Of a stretch of 64,000 nt of DNA, positions 8,903 through 16,952 are shown in pieces (the stretch's first letter is position 1; every line of letters begins with the position of its first letter). Source of the stretch: RHKX01 sp963823275 (GTDB lineage Bacteria; Actinomycetota; Thermoleophilia; Solirubrobacterales; 70-9); contig CAWGKW010000002.1 of the NCBI GenBank assembly GCA_963823275.1, positions 1,054,001 through 1,118,000 on the forward strand, given 5' to 3'. The notes under the pieces were generated by a model. The model worked only from the letters and a program-made list of their open reading frames with translations. It made no database searches and was not told the origin of the DNA. Both the position numbers and the translations under genes were made by a program.

Positions 8903-9904
8903 GTGCCCACTCGACCCGGCCCCACATCCCTTGCGCTCCTCGCCGTTCCGATCGCCCTCGCGCTGATCACGGGCGGCTGCGGTGGCGACGATTCGACGGC
9001 CACCGCTTCAACCGCAACGCCCGCCGCCAGCGACTTCCCGGCCGTCGAAGGACAGAGCCTCGAACAGCTCGCCCAGGCCGGCACACCGAGCGAGCTGGTG
9101 GTCGCCCCCACCCAGCAGGTCTTCCACAAGGGCAAGAGCCGGTACGGCTTCGGCGTCTTCACCGTCGATCACGGCAACGTCCCCGACGCTGAGGTGGCGA
9201 TCTACGCCGCCCGGCCCAACGGGGAGGCGGTGGGGCCGTTCCCCGCCTCCGTCAACTCCCTGGAGACGCAGCCCGCGTTCACCTCCCAGACGACCTCTCA
9301 GGACCCCGACGCCGCCACGAACGTCTACACGTCAGAGGTCGACCTCGACGGCGACGGCGAGTGGCGAATCATGGCGGTGATCCGAGAGGATGACGGCAGC
9401 TACTCCTACACCAACGTGCCAAGCGCGGTGGTCGGCAAGTTCCCCGACATCCCGCAGCCAGGCGATCCGGCGCCGCCGATGCACACTCCCACCGCTGATG
9501 ACGTCGGCGGTGACCTGACCAAGATCGACACCCGCCAGCCGCCGAGCTCGATGCACGATGTCGACTATGCCGACGCCCTCGGCAAGGAGCCGATCGTCCT
9601 CCTGTTCGCGACCCCCGCCCTCTGCACCAGCCGCGTCTGCGGGCCCGTCGTCGACATCGCCGAAGAGGTCAAGAACGAGCGCCCCGATGACGCCGCCTTC
9701 ATCCACATGGAGATCTACAACGACAACGATCCCAACAAGGGCCCGCGCCCGCAGGTCGAGGACTTCAGCCTCCCTTCGGAGCCCTGGCTGTTCGTGATCG
9801 ACACCGAGGGCAGGGTCTCGACCGTGATCGAGGGCGCCTTCAGCAAGCAGGAGCTAGAGGCCGCGATCGACGAGGCCGGCGGCGACTCCGCCGATCCGAG
9901 CTGA
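8903..9904 (+). CDS. secreted lipoprotein with C-terminal thioredoxin-like domain
   Basis: A 333-residue predicted lipoprotein. From GTG 8903 it starts MPTRPGPTSLALLAVPIALA and has a lipobox LITGGC, so the mature protein would be lipid-anchored at Cys26 or so. A TTG nine bases upstream is an alternative start. A Thr/Ala-rich linker follows, then a beta-rich domain (about 60-170) and a thioredoxin-like domain (about 200-325) with LLFATPALCTSRVCGPVVD: a C-x4-C pair where TlpA/Sco-type proteins carry C-x2-C or C-x3-C. This suggests extracytoplasmic redox or metal handling, but the widened spacing makes the activity uncertain. It converges on the photolyase gene with a hairpin between them. Confidence 0.8.
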   Translation: MPTRPGPTSLALLAVPIALALITGGCGGDDSTATASTATPAASDFPAVEGQSLEQLAQAGTPSELVVAPTQQVFHKGKSRYGFGVFTVDHGNVPDAEVAIYAARPNGEAVGPFPASVNSLETQPAFTSQTTSQDPDAATNVYTSEVDLDGDGEWRIMAVIREDDGSYSYTNVPSAVVGKFPDIPQPGDPAPPMHTPTADDVGGDLTKIDTRQPPSSMHDVDYADALGKEPIVLLFATPALCTSRVCGPVVDIAEEVKNERPDDAAFIHMEIYNDNDPNKGPRPQVEDFSLPSEPWLFVIDTEGRVSTVIEGAFSKQELEAAIDEAGGDSADPS

Positions 9905-9910
9905 ACCCCC

Positions 9911-9934
9911 CCGCGCCTGGCTTGCAGGGCGCGG
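9911..9934. terminator. hairpin between convergent genes
   Basis: CCGCGCC at 9911-9917 pairs perfectly with GGCGCGG at 9928-9934 around a ten-base loop. It sits seven bases after the lipoprotein stop and three bases after the convergent photolyase stop, so it could end transcription from both sides. No T-tract follows, as is common in high-GC actinobacteria. Confidence 0.6.
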
Positions 9935-9936
9935 CT

Positions 9937-11439
9937 TCAGCCACATCCCAGCTCGATCCTCGCGTCTTGCGCTCGGCGTCGGATCTCGCCAAGCTCTGCC
10001 TCGTCGATCCGCCCGAGCTGCCGCAGCGGAAGCTGCATTCGGTGGTTGCCCGCCAGCCGCTCGCGATTGCGATCGAGGAAGTCCCAATACATGGCCGAGA
10101 ACGGGCATGCCTCGGGTCCCGTGCGGCGGTCGGGGCGAAAGCGGCAGCTCGAGCAGTGGTCTGACATTCGATCGACGTAACGGCCGCCGGCCGCGTAGGG
10201 CTTGCTCATCATCCGCCCGCCGTCGGCGTAGGTCGCCATCCCCAGTACGTTCGGCACCATCACCCATTCATAGGCATCGACGTAAGAACCGTGGAACCAG
10301 TCGAGTGCCGCAGTTGGATCGGTCCCCGTCAGAAGCAGCAGGTTGCCCAGGATCATCAGGCGCTCGATGTGGTGGGAGTAGCCGGTCCGACGCAGGGAGC
10401 TGACGACCTCCGAGACGCAACGCATGTCCGTATCGCCGTTCCAGAGCGCTGTGGGAAGGCCTTCGTTCGCGCGCAGGGCGTTGACTTTCCGCCAGTGGTC
10501 GTCCTCCAGCCAGTACATGCCCCAGACGTACTCGCGCCAGCCGAGAACCTGGCGGATGAAGCCCTCGACCGATTCGATCGGGGCGGAACCCTCGCGGTAG
10601 GCCCGTTCGGCGGCCTCGATGCATTCGAGCGGGTGGAGCAGGCCGAGATTGAGGGCCGGGGAGATCAGCGAGTGCCACATGAAGGGCTCGCCTTCGAGCA
10701 TCGCGTCCTGCCAGGGCCCGAAATCAGCCAGCCGCGTCTCGATGAATCGGGCAAGTGCCCGCTTGGCCTCGGCGCGGGTCGCGGTCCAGATCCGAGGCCC
10801 GTCCTCACCGAACATCTCGAGGCCGAGGCGATCGAGGTCGGCTCGGACACCGGCGTCGATCTCGTCCTCGCGAGGCCTGTAGGCCCGGGGGGGACGCCGC
10901 GCGCTCGGCGGCGGCTTGCGGTTCTCCGAATCGAAGTTCCATCGCCCGCCGGCGGGCTGATCGCCATCCATCAGGATCCCGTGGCGACGACGCTGGGCGC
11001 GGTAGAAGTCCTCCATTCGCAGCAGCTTGCGGCCGTCCGCCCACTCGATGAACTCCTCGGGGTGGGTGAGAAACAGCGTTCCCTCGATCAGATCCACGTC
11101 GAGCGAACGCATCAGGCCATGGGCGGCCCGGGAGTTCGGCTCCAGCACGCCGACGCGGGCAGGGTGGAAGGTCTCGCGGTGGGCGGCCAGGCCCGCCGCG
11201 AGGGTTGGGGCCCGCCTCAGGTCGACGGCGACTCCCCGTGCTTGCAGCTCAGCCGCGAAGTGGCGCATGGCTGAGAGGACCAGGTGCAGCTTCTGGCGGT
11301 GGAAGGGGAGTGCACCGAGCTTCGCCTCCGATTCCACGATCAGAACTCGATCGACGCCGACGAGGGCTGGGTTGGAGTGTGAGAGCTGGTCGCCGAGAAC
11401 CCAGGTGGTCGTTCCATTCCCTCCGGTCTCCGTCCCCAT
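9937..11439 (-). CDS. iron-sulfur bacterial cryptochrome/photolyase (PhrB-like)
   Basis: A 500-residue FAD- and [4Fe-4S]-containing photolyase of the FeS-BCP class, which repairs (6-4) photoproducts with light. The N-terminal domain begins TTWVLGDQLSHSNPAL, typical of the class. The four cluster cysteines are visible at C341 (MRCVSEV), C429 and C432 (HCSSC) and C445 (EACPF), followed by the MYWDFL motif; GYSHHIERLMILGN is the catalytic His-His region near 354-366. All expected residues are present and the length fits. The start ATG 11439 is the first in frame. It belongs with UV protection in surface or soil bacteria. Confidence 0.93.
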   Translation of the reverse strand: MGTETGGNGTTTWVLGDQLSHSNPALVGVDRVLIVESEAKLGALPFHRQKLHLVLSAMRHFAAELQARGVAVDLRRAPTLAAGLAAHRETFHPARVGVLEPNSRAAHGLMRSLDVDLIEGTLFLTHPEEFIEWADGRKLLRMEDFYRAQRRRHGILMDGDQPAGGRWNFDSENRKPPPSARRPPRAYRPREDEIDAGVRADLDRLGLEMFGEDGPRIWTATRAEAKRALARFIETRLADFGPWQDAMLEGEPFMWHSLISPALNLGLLHPLECIEAAERAYREGSAPIESVEGFIRQVLGWREYVWGMYWLEDDHWRKVNALRANEGLPTALWNGDTDMRCVSEVVSSLRRTGYSHHIERLMILGNLLLLTGTDPTAALDWFHGSYVDAYEWVMVPNVLGMATYADGGRMMSKPYAAGGRYVDRMSDHCSSCRFRPDRRTGPEACPFSAMYWDFLDRNRERLAGNHRMQLPLRQLGRIDEAELGEIRRRAQDARIELGCG

Positions 11440-11474
11440 GCAGCTCAGTGTGACGTGCGACCCTCGGCGCTCAT

Positions 11475-11819
11475 CTAGCGCCGGGGCGTCCGTCGCCCCC
11501 GTTTGCCGGCCGGTCGCTTCCCGCGGCTCTGCAGCTTCGCCTTTCCCGACTCGCGCGCGTTCACGGCCTTGACCCTGCTCAGCCCCGGCTCCAGGATCCG
11601 AATCGCGCAGCCGCGGTGCCAGTGCCGATGCTCGGTGCCGCCGAGCTTCATCACCGTCTGGGCGATCACGTGATCCTCACCGATCTCCACATCGCCGTAG
11701 CAGCCGGGACAGGTGTACTGCTTCTGGGAGATCCCGCGGATCAGCCAGACCTCGTCGCCCTCGTGGGAGATCCCGAGCAGGCTCTGGCGCGAGTTCGGTA
11801 GGCCCGCGTGCCCGCTCAT
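11475..11819 (-). CDS. small zinc-binding-type protein of unknown function
   Basis: A 114-residue protein. The ATG at 11819 overlaps the stop of the DUF202 gene (ATGA), so the two are co-transcribed; a longer frame exists but has no better start. It contains YTCPGCYGDVEIGEDHVI and, later, HRHWHRGCAIRI, so C-x2-C plus H-x-x-C and His residues could form one zinc site, HNH-like in spacing. The C-terminal 30 residues are strongly basic (Lys/Arg-rich, ending GKRGRRTPRR), suggesting nucleic acid contact. Families of this kind are known in actinobacteria as uncharacterised; function is not claimed. Confidence 0.7.
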   Translation of the reverse strand: MSGHAGLPNSRQSLLGISHEGDEVWLIRGISQKQYTCPGCYGDVEIGEDHVIAQTVMKLGGTEHRHWHRGCAIRILEPGLSRVKAVNARESGKAKLQSRGKRPAGKRGRRTPRR

Positions 11820-12166
11820 CCGAAGATGATCAGCCCGAGTGTCCCGATTCCGAGCGCGACCGCGCCGGCCGCCATCAGCCAAGTCGCGCCGGAGCTGGGG
11901 TTGCTCATCTGGCCCTGCCTAGCCGCGGCCTCGACGCCGCGGCCTCTGATCGTCCCGTAGATGATCATGGCGATCCCGAAAGTGGCATAGCCCGTTCCCA
12001 GGACCGTGTAGGGCCAGAGTTCGCCGCTCGTGTTCAACTGCGGCACGAGCCTGCCGACGGCGATTCCAACGGCGATTGCCGCCAGGCCGGTTCGCCACCA
12101 GGCGAGCAGGGTGCGCTCGCCCGAGAGCGTGGTCCGCTCGGTATCCGCTGAACTCCGCTCCGCCAT
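11816..12166 (-). CDS. DUF202 family small membrane protein
   Basis: A 116-residue protein starting at ATG 12166 (MAERSSADTERT). The motif LSGERTLLAWWRTGLAA is the DUF202 signature, followed by three membrane helices (about 20-40, 50-70 and 90-114). DUF202 proteins are short integral membrane proteins without established function. It is first in a two-gene operon with the zinc-site protein at 11475 and diverges from the GAP-family gene at 12256, leaving about 90 bases for shared control. Confidence 0.85.
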   Translation of the reverse strand: MAERSSADTERTTLSGERTLLAWWRTGLAAIAVGIAVGRLVPQLNTSGELWPYTVLGTGYATFGIAMIIYGTIRGRGVEAAARQGQMSNPSSGATWLMAAGAVALGIGTLGLIIFG

Positions 12167-12255
12167 GGCGGCTGACTCTAGCTGCCGATCATGTCGATCC
12201 GGCCGTGGCGCGGGCAGCTCGGGAGCAGCCGACGGCCGCAATACAGTGCCGATGG

Positions 12256-12930
12256 ATGGGGAACGCAATCGGCCAGGTTCTCGCCTTCGCGGTCGGCATC
12301 GCGATCAGCCCGATTCCGATCATCGGCGTGGTCCTTATGTTGGGGACTCCGAGGGCACGCACCAACGGCCCCGCGTTCGTCGCGGGGTGGGTGGCGGGCC
12401 TGACGCTGGTCGGCACTGCGGTCCTCGTCCTCTCGAGCGGCGCCGACGCGAGTACGAGCGGCTCGGCGGGTTGGGTCAACGTCCTGAAGCTGTTGCTGGG
12501 GATCGCCCTCCTCGTTCTATCGGCCAAGCAATGGCGATTGCGACCCTCCGAGGGCGAGGAGCCGGAGATGCCATCCTGGATGAGGTCCGTCGATCACTTC
12601 ACCCCAGGTCGCTCTGCGTCCCTCGGGGTGGCACTCTCGGCCATCAATCCCAAGAACCTGATCCTGACCGTCGGGGGCGCCACCGCGATCGCCCAGACGG
12701 GGGCCGCGGCGGGCTCGCAGGCCGTCGCGATGGTGGTCTTCATCCTGATCGCCACGATCGGCGCCGCGGCCCCGGTGGCGATCTACTTCGCGATGGGGGA
12801 GCGCTCGAAGCCGATTCTCGACCGGCTCAAGGAGCGCATGAGCCGGAACAACTCGGCGATCATGGCGGTGATCTGCCTGATCATCGGCGCGAAGCTGATT
12901 GGGGATGCCATCTCGGGGTTCTCCCTTTGA
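12256..12930 (+). CDS. GAP family (Sap/sulfolipid-addressing-like) membrane protein
   Basis: A 224-residue integral membrane protein with about six hydrophobic helices. The first helix, IGQVLAFAVGIAISPIPII, and the later ALSAINPKNLILTVGGA are the two internally related motifs of the LysE-like GAP family. Members are implicated in exporting lipids or peptides in mycobacteria; the substrate here is unknown. The ATG at 12256 is preferred; one four bases upstream is out of frame. A second GAP-family gene is at 24303. It diverges from the DUF202 gene. Confidence 0.82.
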   Translation: MGNAIGQVLAFAVGIAISPIPIIGVVLMLGTPRARTNGPAFVAGWVAGLTLVGTAVLVLSSGADASTSGSAGWVNVLKLLLGIALLVLSAKQWRLRPSEGEEPEMPSWMRSVDHFTPGRSASLGVALSAINPKNLILTVGGATAIAQTGAAAGSQAVAMVVFILIATIGAAAPVAIYFAMGERSKPILDRLKERMSRNNSAIMAVICLIIGAKLIGDAISGFSL

Positions 12931-13069
12931 ACCGGCGCGACCAGGGGGATAGAGCCATTGACGGCGAACCATTCGGTGACGATCAATCCGTTCGGCAACA
13001 AAATCGAATCGGCGTTGGGGCAAACCGCGCCGCCGAGACGGCGGCGCTCTAGGGGTTGGAGATCAATAG

Positions 13070-13516
13070 ATGTTGAGTGAACGGGGAGAGAAGCTGCTGA
13101 TCGCGGGGTCGGTTCTGGCCCTGGTGATCGCGATCGTCGCGATCGTTGTCGCGCTGACGGCGAAGGACTCGTCAAGCGCCGACAGCGCCGCCGTCAAGGA
13201 GGAGGTCCAGACGCAGGTGGCCGCGCTCCAGGGCGAGGTGGGATCGCAGAAGTCGGAGGCGGCAAAGGAACAACGGGCGAACCGGCGGCAGACCAGCGCG
13301 GCTACGCAGAAGATCAATAAGCAGGCCAAGCAGGCCAAGCAGGAAAGCAAGAAGCTTCAGAGCACGCAGGCCAAGCAGGCCAACGAGATCTCGCGCCTCA
13401 ACAAGCAGGTCAAGGATCAGGCCAACGAGATCTCGAAGCTGAAGAGCGAGCAGCAGACGCTCACCAACCAGGTCAACAAGCTCGAGGCCAAGCTGAAGAC
13501 CAAGGCCAACAAGTAG
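13070..13516 (+). CDS. membrane-anchored coiled-coil protein, Lys/Gln-rich
   Basis: A 148-residue protein with a short cytoplasmic start, one membrane helix at about 9-31 (LIAGSVLALVIAIVAIVVAL) and then a long charged region that should form a continuous coiled coil to the end. The part 85-140 is built from variations on QAKQ and NEIS(R/K)L (KQANEISRLNKQVKDQANEI), indicating internal duplication. No enzymatic motif is present. The topology predicts the coiled coil outside the membrane if the helix acts as a signal anchor. It is a single-gene unit with no informative neighbour; I do not assign a function. Confidence 0.7.
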   Translation: MLSERGEKLLIAGSVLALVIAIVAIVVALTAKDSSSADSAAVKEEVQTQVAALQGEVGSQKSEAAKEQRANRRQTSAATQKINKQAKQAKQESKKLQSTQAKQANEISRLNKQVKDQANEISKLKSEQQTLTNQVNKLEAKLKTKANK

Positions 13517-13544
13517 TCGGGCGGATCAAGGCGGGGGGCTCCGC

Positions 13545-15140
13545 TCACCAGGTGTCGACCGGGCGGCGATTCTGCCGCGACCCCGGTTCACCCGGCCGCG
13601 CCCCGGCCGCCGCCAGCGTCGCCGAGATCAGCCGCCGCGAGTCGGCCGGATCGATCACGTCGTCGAGCTCGAAGATCGTCGCCGCGTTCAGGCCCCTGGC
13701 GTGCTCGTGGGCATGGGCGGTCATCTCCCGGACCCGCTCCTCGCGCGCTTCGGGATCGGCAATCGCGTCCAGCTCGCGCTTGAGGCCCAGCCGGACCGCG
13801 CCCTCCAACCCCATCGCACCCAGCTCGGCGGTCGGCCAGCCGACGGTCAGCAGCGGCTCGTGCAGCCCACCGCCGGCCATCGCCTGGGCACCCAACCCAT
13901 AGGCCTTGCGCAGGATCAGGGCGATCAGCGGGACCCGCAGGTTCGCCCCGGTGTTGAACAGCCGCGAGCAGTGGCGGACGAGCGCCGTCGCCTCGGCCAC
14001 GGGGCCGACCATCATTCCCGGCGTGTCGATCAGCGAGAGCAGCGGAATCTCGTAGGCGTCGCAGAGCTGCATGAACCGGGCGGCCTTGTCTGAGCCATCG
14101 CTCGTGATCGCGCCGGCCATCTGCATCGGGTTGTTGGCGACGATCCCGATCGCCCGCCCCTCGATCCGCGCCAGCGCCGTGACCATGCCCTTGGCGAAGT
14201 CCTCGCGCAGGTGGGTGGTCGAGCCCACGTCGGCGAGCGCGTCGATCGCTCTGTGGACGTCGTAGGCGCGGCGCCGGCTCTCCGGGACCACGTCCCTGGC
14301 CAGCCGCGGGTCGGGGTCGGTCCACTTCGTCAGCGGTCCCTGGAAGTAGGAGAGCAGCCGCTTGGTGACGACGACCGCCTCGGCCTCGTCGGCCACCCGA
14401 ACGTCGACCACCCCGTTCGGCGACTGCATGCCGATCGGCCCGATCTCCTCCGGGGCGAAGTCGCCGAGCCCGCCCCCGGAGACCATGGCCGGCCCGCCCA
14501 TGCCGAGCGAGATGTCCTCGGTGGCCACGATCAGGTCGGAGCTGCCGGCGAGTACCGCATTGCCGGCGAAGCAGCGGCCGGCGACGATCGCGATCCGCGG
14601 CGCCACGCCTGAGATCCGCGCCCAGAGAGCGAACGCGCGCGTGTCCAGCGCGGAGACGACCGGGTAGTCGGTGTCGCCGGGCCGACCGCCGCCACCCTCG
14701 GCGAAGAGCACCGTCGGCAGGCGCATCCGCTCGATCAGCTCGAAGATCCGGTCCTTCTTGCGGTGTCCCTGCACTCCCTGCGTTCCCGCCAGGACCATGT
14801 AGTCGTAGGAGAGCACCGCGCAGGCGGAGGCGTCCCCGAACTGCTCGCCGTTGACCCGAGCGGTCCCGGCGATCAGGCCGTCGGCAGGGGTCCGCTCGAT
14901 CAGCTCCTGCACCTCACGCCTGGCCCGCTGGGAGGCGATCGCCAAGCCGCCGTACTCGACGAAGCTCCCGGGATCGACGAGGTCGGCGAGGTTCTCACGA
15001 GCGGTTCGCAGGCCCTTGGCGTGCCGCTTTGCAACGGCTTCCGGTCGCGCCTCGTCCTCGAGTTGTCGCTTACGCTTTCGGAGTTCGGTCAGCTCCGGCC
15101 GCGCGGCCTCGTCATCGCTGGACGTCGGTTGGGTGCTCAC
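13545..15140 (-). CDS. acyl-CoA carboxylase carboxyltransferase subunit (beta)
   Basis: A 531-residue carboxyltransferase of the propionyl/methylmalonyl-CoA carboxylase beta family. It transfers CO2 from carboxybiotin to an acyl-CoA. Both crotonase-like halves are visible: the N-terminal one with GTARVNGEQFGDASACAVLS and a glycine-rich FAEGGGGRPGD near 145-155, and the C-terminal one with LSLIDTPGMMVGP near 370 and KAYGLGAQAMAGG near 430, which form the oxyanion holes. No biotin carboxylase or biotin carrier gene is adjacent, so it must partner with subunits encoded elsewhere. The exact acyl-CoA cannot be read from sequence. Confidence 0.9.
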   Translation of the reverse strand: MSTQPTSSDDEAARPELTELRKRKRQLEDEARPEAVAKRHAKGLRTARENLADLVDPGSFVEYGGLAIASQRARREVQELIERTPADGLIAGTARVNGEQFGDASACAVLSYDYMVLAGTQGVQGHRKKDRIFELIERMRLPTVLFAEGGGGRPGDTDYPVVSALDTRAFALWARISGVAPRIAIVAGRCFAGNAVLAGSSDLIVATEDISLGMGGPAMVSGGGLGDFAPEEIGPIGMQSPNGVVDVRVADEAEAVVVTKRLLSYFQGPLTKWTDPDPRLARDVVPESRRRAYDVHRAIDALADVGSTTHLREDFAKGMVTALARIEGRAIGIVANNPMQMAGAITSDGSDKAARFMQLCDAYEIPLLSLIDTPGMMVGPVAEATALVRHCSRLFNTGANLRVPLIALILRKAYGLGAQAMAGGGLHEPLLTVGWPTAELGAMGLEGAVRLGLKRELDAIADPEAREERVREMTAHAHEHARGLNAATIFELDDVIDPADSRRLISATLAAAGARPGEPGSRQNRRPVDTW

Positions 15141-15194
15141 CGCCGACGATCCTATCCCCGTCCGCCGGGCTCACAGCGGAGCTCAGCCCGGCGG

Positions 15195-16055
15195 TCACCC
15201 TCCGCCGTAGACGACGACCAGATCGGTCAGGACCCCGGCGGCGAATCCGCAGGCCAGCAGCGCCAGCCCGAACTCGCGATGGCCGAACCGGCGCATTCCC
15301 TGCCAGATCTCACCGATCACGTAGAGGATCGCTCCGCCGGCCACCGCATAGAACGCCAGCTCGAGCGGTTCGGAGCTCACCTGATAGCCGACGACCGAGC
15401 CGACGACCACCGGCCCTCCGGCGATCAGTCCGGCGAGCAGAAGCCAGCGCCAGGAAGGGCGAACGTCACCGAGCGGTCCGACGATGCCGAAGCCCTCGGT
15501 GGCGTTGTGCAGCCCGAATCCGATGATCAGCACCGTGGCCAGACTGATCTCCCCGATCTGAGCGGAGACCCCGATCGCGAGGCCCTCGGCGAAGTTGTGG
15601 ACGCCGATCGCAGCCGCCACGAACAACCCGGTGCGCAGTGCCTGCTTGGCGGCGGTGTCGGGCTCAGGGAGCAGTCGCCGTGCGTCCTCGATGGCGAGCA
15701 CGTCCGTTGCGCCGCCCGCGATCGGCTGGGGAGCGGGGCGCCGAGCCCGGATCCAGCGCTCGACGACGCCGAGGCCGGCGCTGCCGATCGCGAACCCCCC
15801 GACCAGCAGCAGGGCCATTTCCAGCGCGTTGCCGAAGCTGCCGGTGCCGGCGTCGTAGGCGGCGACGGCGTCCTCCGAAATCTCGAAGCCGTGACCCAGG
15901 ACGTCGACCAGCAGGAAGACGAGGATGCCCACGGAGAACATCGCGAGCCCGACCCGGGCCCGCTCGCTCAGCATCTGCAGGCGCCCGACGGGCAGCCCGA
16001 CGAAGATGGTCGCTCCCGCCACCGCGGCCAGCAGAACTGTTTCGATCAGTGACAT
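15195..16055 (-). CDS. ZIP family divalent metal transporter
   Basis: A 286-residue permease with about eight membrane helices. The metal-binding signatures in helices IV and V are HNFAEG (H153-G158) and HNATEG (H183-G188), which place it in the ZIP family importing Zn, Fe or Mn. The central loop (about 100-140) is hydrophilic but lacks a histidine run. The ATG at 16055 is preceded by a GAGG ribosome-binding site, and a palindrome resembling a DtxR/IdeR-type operator lies 15-28 bases upstream, suggesting repression by iron or manganese (inference). A second ZIP gene is at 31766. Confidence 0.9.
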   Translation of the reverse strand: MSLIETVLLAAVAGATIFVGLPVGRLQMLSERARVGLAMFSVGILVFLLVDVLGHGFEISEDAVAAYDAGTGSFGNALEMALLLVGGFAIGSAGLGVVERWIRARRPAPQPIAGGATDVLAIEDARRLLPEPDTAAKQALRTGLFVAAAIGVHNFAEGLAIGVSAQIGEISLATVLIIGFGLHNATEGFGIVGPLGDVRPSWRWLLLAGLIAGGPVVVGSVVGYQVSSEPLELAFYAVAGGAILYVIGEIWQGMRRFGHREFGLALLACGFAAGVLTDLVVVYGGG

Positions 16056-16069
16056 GCAGTCCTCATTAG

Positions 16070-16083
16070 TTAGGGATACCTAA
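16070..16083. promoter_or_regulatory. putative DtxR/MntR-type metal operator
   Basis: TTAGGGATACCTAA is an imperfect palindrome (TTAGG/CCTAA arms) just upstream of the ZIP gene start. DtxR-family boxes are built on the same TTAGG...CCTAA arms with slightly different spacing. Position and the transporter downstream support the call, but the match to the 19-bp consensus is only partial. Confidence 0.45.
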
Positions 16084-16110
16084 GACCCCGTGAAATGTAC
16101 CCCTTTTGGC

Positions 16111-16149
16111 TCGACGGGGTCACGCTGCAGGCCAGTGGGACCCCGTCGA
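16111..16149. repeat. 11-bp inverted repeat (hairpin) upstream of the ZIP gene
   Basis: TCGACGGGGTC at 16111-16121 pairs perfectly with GACCCCGTCGA at 16139-16149 across a 17-base loop. It lies between the ZIP start and the SnoaL-like gene's stop, and could be a terminator for the SnoaL-like gene or a regulatory structure ahead of the ZIP gene. Confidence 0.55.
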
Positions 16150-16183
16150 CCCTGCCGGGGAGCGGCCACTCGGGGTCATGGGT

Positions 16184-16217
16184 GTTGGGGCAGCGAGACG
16201 GGGCCCGCTGCCCCAAC
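16184..16217 (-). terminator. strong hairpin after the SnoaL-like gene
   Basis: GTTGGGGCAGCG at 16184-16195 pairs perfectly over 12 bp with CGCTGCCCCAAC at 16206-16217, ten-base loop. It begins nine bases after the stop of the minus-strand SnoaL-like gene, so it is the likely terminator of that gene; there is no T-tract. Confidence 0.65.
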
Positions 16218-16225
16218 GATTCCCG

Positions 16226-16600
16226 TTACCTCGGGAACAGGCGGTCGAGTACCTCCTCGCCACCGAACGCCTCGAAGTGGATGAGCTGCCCCTCGCCGTC
16301 GTAGGTGAGGATGTCTACCCCGGCTGCCTCGTCGCCACCGGCGCCACCCACCACCATGACTGCGACCTTGTCGCCGTCGGCGATGTACTCGGTCGCCTTG
16401 TTCTGGAAGCCCTTCTCCGCGAGCTGACCCCAGAACTTCCCGGTCTCCTCCTTGCCGTGGTAGGTGCCGGATACGGCGCTGTTCCCGCCGACCACCCACT
16501 CGACGGAATCGGAGATGTTCGCCATCGCTCCTGCGGCGTCACCCCTTGCGAATGCCTCGTAGCCATCCTTGGCTGACTGCTTGTTCTCTTCTGCGGACAT
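16226..16600 (-). CDS. SnoaL-like / NTF2-fold protein
   Basis: A 124-residue protein beginning MSAEENKQSAKDGYEAFARG, the usual alpha-helical start of SnoaL-like NTF2-fold proteins, followed by VEWVVGG, GTYHGKEE and strands ending FEAFGGEEVLDRLF. Members form small cone-shaped barrels and act as isomerases, hydrolases or simple ligand-binding proteins; no catalytic assignment is possible. It is a single-gene unit with a strong ribosome-binding site (GGAGAGGTGG) before the ATG and a clear terminator hairpin after it. Confidence 0.82.
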   Translation of the reverse strand: MSAEENKQSAKDGYEAFARGDAAGAMANISDSVEWVVGGNSAVSGTYHGKEETGKFWGQLAEKGFQNKATEYIADGDKVAVMVVGGAGGDEAAGVDILTYDGEGQLIHFEAFGGEEVLDRLFPR

Positions 16601-16852
16601 AGGTCCACCTCTCCATTGGGTGCGCCCGAGCCTATACCCGGAGGCACGAGCACTTCGGATTCACGTACCGCGTCGATCGGAAGGCGGCAAGGCGACCTGA
16701 CCGGCTCACCGGCACCCCCCGTGAAGCCTATGATCGGGCACTTGATCGGGCAGCAATTGGCAACGCAGGCGATTCTGAGCCCGATTCGCCCCCGTCACAC
16801 GTCCGGCGACTACGGCAGGAATCCGCATAGGCAAGCCGAAATCTCCCAGTCC

Positions 16853-16927
<75 letters not shown>

Positions 16928-16952
16928 TTGTTCAAGCTCGGCCAGGCGCAGC

